A stretch of 64,000 nucleotides of DNA from the NCBI GenBank assembly GCA_029449245.1, contig JANATF010000006.1:1860001-1924000 (forward strand), given 5' to 3'. Made by a program: the position numbers and the translations under genes. The notes under the pieces are model-generated. The model was not told the DNA's origin and did not search any database. It saw only the letters and a program-made list of their open reading frames with translations. This document shows positions 57,367 through 64,000 of this stretch, piece by piece (positions within the stretch are counted from its first letter, which is position 1; each line of letters opens with the position of its first letter). Origin of the DNA: Mortierella alpina. Lineage: Eukaryota; Mortierellomycota; Mortierellomycetes; Mortierellales; Mortierellaceae.

Positions 57367-58588
57367 AGAAGAGAGAGAGATTCATGTTTTAGCGCTTTCA
57401 GTTACAAAAAATACATATCTTCCCAGAGAGAGGCAAGAGAAGGAGCTGTGATTCCCCCGTGCGAATCTCATTCCGCTCTTGGTCACAGTCCCGAAAGCGC
57501 GGAAATTGAAATTGCGTGGTGAACACATCTTGTACGCGTACAAACGCGTCTCAGCAGTGTGGCATATCGCAGCAATATTGGCACATCTGTGTTGCACCTG
57601 TCCATAATCATCTGCCACAATGCAACATTGTTCTGCCTTTGTCCAATCAGCACTTCGTTCTTCCATCTCTGCTGTCACGTCGCGTCTCACCGAACAGTAC
57701 ATTGTCTTCTCTCCCATCGCACCCCTTCCCGCATTCTTTTTCTTCTTTTCACCGTCGCTTCCCACGCCACGTTATTCTATACGCGTATCCTCCCTTGTGA
57801 TTACCACAGTCTTCTCTCTCTCATTGATGACCACAACTTCCCCATCTCTTCAATTCATTAATCTTTCTTTCTCTGGTCAACAATTGTTAAGCCTCGATCG
57901 TCTTCCTTGCCCGTGCGACAGTGTTATCTACAGTTGTCAAAAGTAATGTGTTGAAATGTCAATCGACTATTGGTCAATCGACATTGGAGCTGGAAAAAGC
58001 AGATTGCACACATCCTCCTTCGTACAAGCTGGTACTCTCTTAGTGGTGCTTCCGTTTAGTTCGCGGCAAAGGGCGGGCAGTGGAGTAAAGGAGGATGTCT
58101 GGTAAGTGTTCTGAAGGCCTATCCTCGCCTAGTCCCTGGTTCTTCCTTAGGGGGGCTTCTGTTTGGTTCGCGACAGTGGGGTGGATATTGGGGGTGTTTG
58201 ACCTATATGTTATTGTTGAATAGTCATCATGCTCTGAAGCTCTGAATGTCAGCTAACATATAAGGTCGTTTTTTTATGTCATTGCTTCAGAGCCCGCGAT
58301 GTGGACAAAGTGAAGATATATTAGACCAGCAGCAAAGATGCCATAAAGGATAACAAGAAGCGCAGCAAGGACAAAGCGCAATGGTGAAGAGCCAACAAGG
58401 ACAAACATATTGCATAATCCTCCTGAAAGAGAGCCTCGACACTGTCGGTAACTGCTCATATGTAGCCCCTCGCCATTGCACACTAGCCCGACGCATCTTC
58501 ATGTCCAATTCTGCATCTTATCATCTTCTTTCCTCATCATCCTACGCCTCCTCTCTTCCCCAATTTCATTTGTAATTGATATCTTGAT
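57367..58588. other. Copy B 3' flank and copy C upstream region
   Basis: 57378-57520 is the conserved 3' flank seen after all three copies. 58217-58440 is the right copy of the inverted duplicate segment. 58455-58588 matches the DNA before copy A (GTAGCCCCTCGCCA, TTGTAATTGATATCTTGATA) and is the probable promoter. Confidence 0.6.
58217..58440 (-). repeat. Inverted duplicate segment, right copy, with membrane-helix ORF
   Basis: On the minus strand it reads FVLAALLVILYGIFAAGLIY then LHFVHIAGSEAMT and a stop. The plus-strand counterpart at 50490-50695 ends SKAMT. It may be a last exon or a small membrane protein; no start or partner exons were found. Confidence 0.6.
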
Positions 58589-60477
58589 ATGCCAGATTCG
58601 CCACCTAAGGTCTTGATCGTTGGAGCTGGTCTTGCTGGCTTATTCCTGGCTATTTTGCTCGAGCGCGCCAATATCCCTTACCAGATATTTGAGCGCGCGG
58701 TCAAAGTGAAAGCACTTGGTAAGAGTTTTCGAAACGAGAGATGCTCACAATACACAGTTCAGGATCCGGGTAGCTGAACGGTACGACTATGCATGTCCCA
58801 TTGACTGGCGACTTTTTTAGGATCCGTGCTTGTCTTGGATCCTAGCATTCTCGCTGTGTTTGAGCAGCTGGGGTTGTTTGACGAACTCATGGCAATATCA
58901 TTTCCAGTGCGCCGCTTCAGAATGTTCCATGGGGACATGAAGGTGATTGCAGAGTTCTCGCCGGGGAAAGATGTCAAAAAACTGTACGTCCAAGATGGCC
59001 ATGTTCTGGTCGGCAGTTTTGTTGCAAATAAACCATTTCCGCGGACTAAACTCTGGTTTGCCGCTATTCTCTTTTTAGGGTGGGATATGATTACATCGTG
59101 TTTGCACGACCGGACTTGTACGACCTTTTGTTGTCAAAGGTCCCAACAGAGAAGATCTCGTTCGGCAAGAAAGTCATGTCACTGCAGCAGAACGTATTTG
59201 GAGTGATGATTCGTATAGCCGATAATACCACCTTCCACGGCGATATCTTGGTCGGAGCTGATGGCGCTTACAGTGGTGTCCGTCAAAGTCTTTACAAGGA
59301 ACTTATGAAGAAACAGGTGCTCCCTAAAGGTGACGGCAAGCAATTCAGCGTCAACTACTCCACCATGGTTGGAACCACAAACCCCTTGGGGGAAGACTTT
59401 CATCCGAACTTGAAATTGCCTGTCAATCACAACGCATTTATGATCGGAAAGGGTACACCGTACACCGTAAGCCCAAACGCTGGCAGGAACCATCATGCCT
59501 TCATTTCACGCCACAGAGCCTCGCCTGACAATGTATATATTCACCTTCTGCGATAGTGGAGCACGTATACAGTGCCTGGAAATCGCATTTGCTGGACTGT
59601 CCAGATCCAGTTGGACTCAAAGACTTCTGAAGACGAGTCTTTCCGCAATTCAGAGTGGAGCTCAGATACAAACCAAGGACTGATTAATGAGATCCGCAAC
59701 TTCAAAACTCCTTACGGCGACTTTGGCCAGCTCATCAATGCCACGGACAAGGATCGTATTTCTAAAGTACACTTGGAGGACAAGTTATTCGAAACATGGT
59801 ACCATAATCGCACAGTTCTCATTGGTGACGGTAAGGAGGAAAGAAAGAGTGGCTGTAAGACCTATGAAGCCGTATCGCGTCAGATATCTCACTAACAATG
59901 GTGATCGTCCACAGCTGCTCACAAACTGCTTCCAAGCTCTGGACAGGGTGCGGTGAATGCCCTGCAGGATGCTGTTGTCCTTGCCAACTGTCTCTTCGAC
60001 CTCACATCAGTGACACCCGAGAGGATTACAGCTGCCTTAAAAGATTTCAAGGACCAGCGCCATCCTCACGTCGCTGCACAATATGAAGTCAGCAAGAAGT
60101 TCGCCAAAATCTGGTATGGTCAGGTAAGGAAACAAAATAAAGGAATGGATGTGCTTTTGGCCATTGACAAAGTTCTTTTGTCATACCACACCCTGACAAT
60201 GACTCTCACCAACACTTTTTTCTAGACAATGCGAGACCGCATTGTGCGCAGCATGGTGCTTAATTATCTACCAGAGCTTGCAAAGAGATCCAATCTTACC
60301 AAGATGCTATCCTATAGGCCGCAAGCTACGTTCCTGCCGCAGGTCCCCAACCATGGCACAAGCAAAGTCCTTCCACAGAAGTCAAGCTGGAGATATGCTG
60401 AGCTGCAAAAGAAGAAGGATGAGGCAACTCTTGAATGGGATCTACCAGAGTTCGATGGTCGCGAGTTGTTGTTGTGA
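58589..60477 (+). CDS. FAD-dependent aromatic-hydroxylase-type monooxygenase (copy C, intact)
   Basis: Six exons: 58589-58718, 58821-58983, 59079-59466, 59557-59830, 59915-60123, 60226-60477; all phases agree; 471 residues. It belongs to the FAD-binding_3 monooxygenases (salicylate- or kynurenine-hydroxylase type), which use NAD(P)H and O2. Visible: KVLIVGAGLAGLFLAILLE (GxGxxG); VGYDYIVFARPDLYDLLLSK; DILVGADGAYSGVRQSLYKE (second FAD/NADPH motif); and VLIGDAAHKLLPSSGQGAVN with ALQDAVVLANCL (third FAD motif). The C-terminal region ends KKKDEATLEWDLPEFDGREL. Substrate unknown. Neighbouring copies A and B are broken, so this is the only likely working gene here. Confidence 0.87.
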
Positions 60478-62715
60478 GAAGAGAGAGAGATTCATGTTTT
60501 AGAGCCTTCAGTTACAAAAAATACATATCTTCAAAGAGCGAGGCGAGAATGATATCAAGGACGGAGAGAAAGAAGGAGCTGTGATTCCCCGTGCGAACCC
60601 CATTCCTCTCTCGGTAACAGTTCCGAAAGCGCGGAAATTAGAACTACATGTTAAGCCCGACGCTGCACAGCCCGCGGACGGAGCGCAAAAAAAAAGCATG
60701 TGAAGAACACACCTTTTGGAACTTTGGGACGGAAAGAGAGAGAGACACAGCTTTTTGTGGAAGAGGGAAAACAGGAAAGGGGAACGGTTGAATTGGGACT
60801 GACTGGATGGACGGGATAGGACCGGACAGAGGTGCATTTTAGAATGTCGCACGTTGTTGAGGAAGGGGAGGGGAGACTTCAAGTGCTAGTCGAGAGTTTT
60901 TTTTTTGGCCAGTGAATGAACGGGCATCAAGTGCATTTACCGGGCGTGTCGTTCGATGGGTCCTATGGGCCTGCAAGGGAATATTTGGAGAGGAGATGGT
61001 CGGGCAGAGGAGTAGAAAGGAACGAGAGTGAGGGCATTTGTCCCAGGTAAAACGTCGGTAAATGCCTCTTTGTAACACTTATGGTGCGTGAACACATGGT
61101 TCGTGAAGTGGAAATTGCCTCGCCATCCGCAGAGACCCTTTTTAGCGCTGTACCACTTTAGAGGAGCACGCGAGGTAGTACAGTACAGTACCTAGTCGGC
61201 TGGGATGGCGGCAGGGCATGTAAATCTGCTCAAGTACGTTGCAGTGAATTGCTCCTTGCCGTAGGAGATGCGGCTGCAAGGAACGACGCATAATGCTGTC
61301 TGCCATTGCTTCTCTCTCACTTCTCCTGCACAACGGTGCACATCTCCTCCTTGACGCCATTGCCCCATCGCATCCAACCACACCCCCGACACAGAAGCGA
61401 GACCCCACTAGTGCGTGTATGTAGCTAGACTATGTGTGCTGTGTGTGTGTGTCTGGCTATGTCTGGCTATGTCTGCCTGTCTGCCTGCAAGCAACCCCCA
61501 AATTTCTTTTTTCTCTCTTCGCTCTCTTGCACACCGCGCCTATTGCTGCCATTCTGTGTTTGCTGATCATTCCTGCATCCCGTCCCACCTCATTTGCACA
61601 TCGCACACACCCTGCGCCCCTTTTTACCTGATCCTGCAGCGGATTGCTTCGTCGCTTCTTGTCTCCTTTGCTGCCTTTCTCTCATTTCCATTCCCCGTTG
61701 CCACTCGTCTGGCGACTCATTGCCCTTCCAAGCTGCCCCAGTCTCTCTCTTCCCACCTGTCTTTCTCACCAGGTATTGGCCACCCCTCCTCCTCTCCTAT
61801 TTGGAATACACTCTGTACCCTCTACAGTACTCGACCAGGATTTATCGTAGTCTGAGCGGAGGATAGTACAAGAGCTAATAAGCTCGATAGACCTCCGCTT
61901 TCTCGGACGCGGCGAAGGCTCGATTATGGTTTTCTACGATTGATTCAAAAGAGCGGAGAGTTTTTTTTTTTTGCACAGACATTGTCCGTTCCAGCAGCTG
62001 TTTGTGTTCAGCTTTCTCTTTTTTTTTGCATTCTAGGAGATGGACCAAAGTTGCGCTTTGGTAGACACTCTGTCGTCTCGTTTTTTTGGTGAACCTGCTG
62101 TCCAATGGTTCAGCACACGTTCCGGAAGGATTGGATGGCGGAGTAAACGCACACATATACAAAAATCAAAATTGGATCGAGGATGGTGCGGGGAATGATT
62201 GTTCGCTGGATAAGGGAACCCTTTTTGTCGGTCAGTTAAACTCTTTTTGTTCTTTACTAGTGAGCAAGTTTGTCCATTGCGACCGAATCAGCCAAAGTGG
62301 GATAACGATCAAAAAAAAAGTCAAAAAGAGAGTCGTAGAGAGAAAGAGAGCGAGAGAGAAGAGATCGGGCTTGAATTGTTCTCACCAAGAGATCCTCGCT
62401 GGAGTGAGAGCGCAGATCTCTCAGTCTTGGCGTAACCTGCCGAGGCTGGGGTTGAAAACAACCGTCTCGCATACGCATACGCATAGCGTGTGAGTGCGAG
62501 AAGAGTCGTGTGGTGTGTAAGGGCTGAAATGTGGTTTCTGTTCATCGAGCGTGTTATGATGACTGACTCCTTGATCAAGGAGAAAGGCTGCGTCAGGGAG
62601 GATGCTCCGGCACAACAACAAGAAATGGCTTTTTTCATCCTCTTCCCAGTCTCCTCACCCTGAATAACTAACATGCATTGCTTGCCTTTCTACGTCATTT
62701 AGAAGGACGCTCGTC
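60478..62715. other. Large intergenic region before the last gene
   Basis: 2.2 kb with no supported gene. The first ~280 bp repeat the monooxygenase 3' flank. 61438-61490 has GTGTGTGTGTGT and TGGCTATGTC repeats. 61500-61860 is C/T-rich leader-like DNA. 62330-62370 is GAGA-rich. CATTTAG at 62696-62702 could be a 5'UTR acceptor 14 bases before the ATG at 62716. Confidence 0.5.
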
Positions 62716-63126
62716 ATGATGGCCATTCAGACATCACAGCAAAGTCCGCAGGCAGAGGACAGGAGTCGTACGCGTCAGGACCTGGACGTTGATTCGCCTT
62801 GTCACCGGACACGGGCTGAGGTCGAGGTTGGCGAGGCTAGTAAGGTACTCGCAGAGGGTATAGAGCAGACGCCATTGCCATACAGTAGTATCGGAGGAGA
62901 CTCCTTCCGAGACAACAAGCCCAATTCCGCCCTCGACACCCAACGCCCGCAGATCGTCCAGCAGGGAGGGAGCTATAGTTTGGTTAGTGCACACGACAGC
63001 GACAGCGACAGCGGGACGACAACGAGTCCCGCAGCTCCTTGCTTTCCGATTCTCTTCTTGCCGCCGCAACCGGCCATATCGGAAGAGAATGAACTAGAAC
63101 ACCCGCACGAGCAGTCTGTCACACAG
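62716..63126 (+). CDS. First exon of an unidentified protein running off the window
   Basis: 137 codons from ATG 62716 to a GTAAGA donor after SVTQ (63127). The sequence is polar: MMAIQTSQQSPQAEDRSRTR, an acidic/Ser segment SAHDSDSDSGTTTSPAAP, then PCFPILFLPPQPAISEENEL. It looks like the disordered N-terminus of a larger protein. Phase 0 at the donor is compatible with the open frame near the window end. No family recognised. Confidence 0.5.
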
Positions 63127-63693
63127 GTAAGAACAGGAAGGACCCGGGCACTTGAGGGTTTTATCGCTGGGTTTCTTCTTCGTATATGCTCCCTGCGAAC
63201 TGCTGCATGATCGCAGTTGATCAGAAAGCAGGACTCGGTAGCATGTTGTGTAACTTTGCACTGCACTGTTGCTCAGGTGCCATGCTGGCCGTGGCTCATG
63301 GTGTCATGACAGGCATCCCTATCGCATCTTGGTTCTCTCCGCCATCGTTCGTGTCTACGCTGATAGATAGGGCGCCCTCGCCCAAGGTGTCCAATCAGTG
63401 GTGCTCGATCTTGCATTGTGTTCCCCATGAGCATTTTTGCAGACGGCGCTCTTGATTGTCACAAGGAGACCCTTTTTGTATTTTTTCTGTATACATATAC
63501 ACATGCCGATGCTCACGCCTATGAAGATGTGTTATGCATGGCACATTGTTCCTGTTCTTCCTTTTGTTCTGTGGGGTGTGTGTGTGGGTGGGTGTGTGCC
63601 CCCTCCCTTTACCCTTTACCCTTTTACCCTTCGCTCGATCCCCCTCTGAATGGATGTTTAATGCGAGATATTGCCTGTGGCGAATAGGAGCAG
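63127..63693. other. Presumed intronic or intergenic stretch
   Basis: Contains donor and acceptor-like sites (TTTTTGCAG at ~63441, GTTGCTCAG at ~63277), but no exon between the two coding segments could be confirmed. Near 63600-63633 there are three TTTACCC-like units. Confidence 0.35.
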
Positions 63694-64000
63694 TGCGCAC
63701 CGCGGTGTCCGCAAAGTCAGCGCCGAGAGCAGCCTGCCCACGGTCCCTCCGGTCGTCCACTTAATCGATTCCCGTTGGCGGAGAGCCACCGTCTGCAAGA
63801 ACACCAGGCCACAGTGGCTCAGCTTCAATCTCAGCAGCGCTCGATGCAATCGCCATCGCCATCGCCATCGATAATAATGCCGCAGAGGCGACAGGGCGCC
63901 GGCGACGACGATAATCATCACCAGCGGGGGGCGCAGGGGTGCCGCGGTGACACTGAGGGGATTGAGAGCAAGAGCAACAGCAACAGCAGCAGCAGCAGCA
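63694..64000 (+). CDS. Probable later exon, Gln/Ser-rich, cut by the window end
   Basis: A frame free of stops from 63688 to the end. It reads ...AESHRLQEHQATVAQLQSQQ, then SPSPSPS and a Ser-rich run encoded by AGC repeats. The acceptor is uncertain (GAGCAG at 63693 or GTCAG at 63720 both keep phase 0 with the exon at 62716). The link to that exon is inference. Confidence 0.35.

Noticed and set aside
61415-61855. Cys/Leu-rich 146-codon ORF
   Set aside because: Arises from GT and CT low-complexity DNA; three overlapping frames are open equally.
63600-63633. TTTACCC-like units as internal telomere sequence
   Set aside because: Only three imperfect units with variable T number; too short to support a claim.

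Overview
The window looks like nuclear DNA of an early-diverging filamentous fungus, most probably Mortierellomycotina (Mortierella/Linnemannia type). The evidence is short GT-AG introns in most genes, fungal families (Atg22, Acl4, Swp73, septin, Mvp1, Sec27, NI9M-like complex I subunit), and a leucine-rich-repeat protein and small secreted proteins of a kind I associate from memory with Mortierella. The genus is an inference. I saw no tRNA, rRNA, CRISPR array, plasmid or viral gene.

Left part (1-27052) is dense housekeeping DNA. In order: a ThrE/Prm10-type membrane transporter; a mitochondrial fusion of an Apd1/Aim32-like thioredoxin-like ferredoxin with an adrenodoxin-type ferredoxin; an Atg22 vacuolar effluxer; the Rpl4 chaperone Acl4; SWI/SNF subunit Swp73 (minus strand) divergent from a tiny four-exon complex I subunit (NDUFA3/NI9M type); a coactosin-PH fusion (minus); a divergent pair of paralogous small mitochondrial proteins; a Cdc11-type septin tail-to-tail with a TatD nuclease; and coatomer beta'-COP. 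Most exon structures were rebuilt by eye from splice signals, reading phase and family conservation. They include 14- and 17-nt microexons and several GC-AG introns.

Middle part (27053-37200) is an accessory region. It carries five copies, one broken, of a small secreted protein family with a beta-trefoil-like pattern. The first four form a tandem array with shared promoter, TATA box and 5'UTR intron. An NmrA/isoflavone-reductase-like gene sits between two direct repeats, and a decayed DUF5648-type pseudogene follows.

Right part (37600-64000) starts with sorting nexin Mvp1, a 1298-residue LRR protein with no visible NTPase domain, an AAC11-like protein on the minus strand, and a poly-Q coiled-coil protein. 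Then comes a duplicated FAD-monooxygenase region: copy A (start lost, splice acceptor lost, frameshift), copy B (only the 3' part, with a nonsense codon) and copy C (apparently intact, six exons). It also holds an inverted pair of short ORF segments and a long inverted repeat near 55.4 kb. The last gene, starting at 62716, runs off the window.

The organisation suggests stable core genes on the left and lineage-specific, duplicating and decaying genes (secreted proteins, LRR receptor-like, redox enzymes) on the right.
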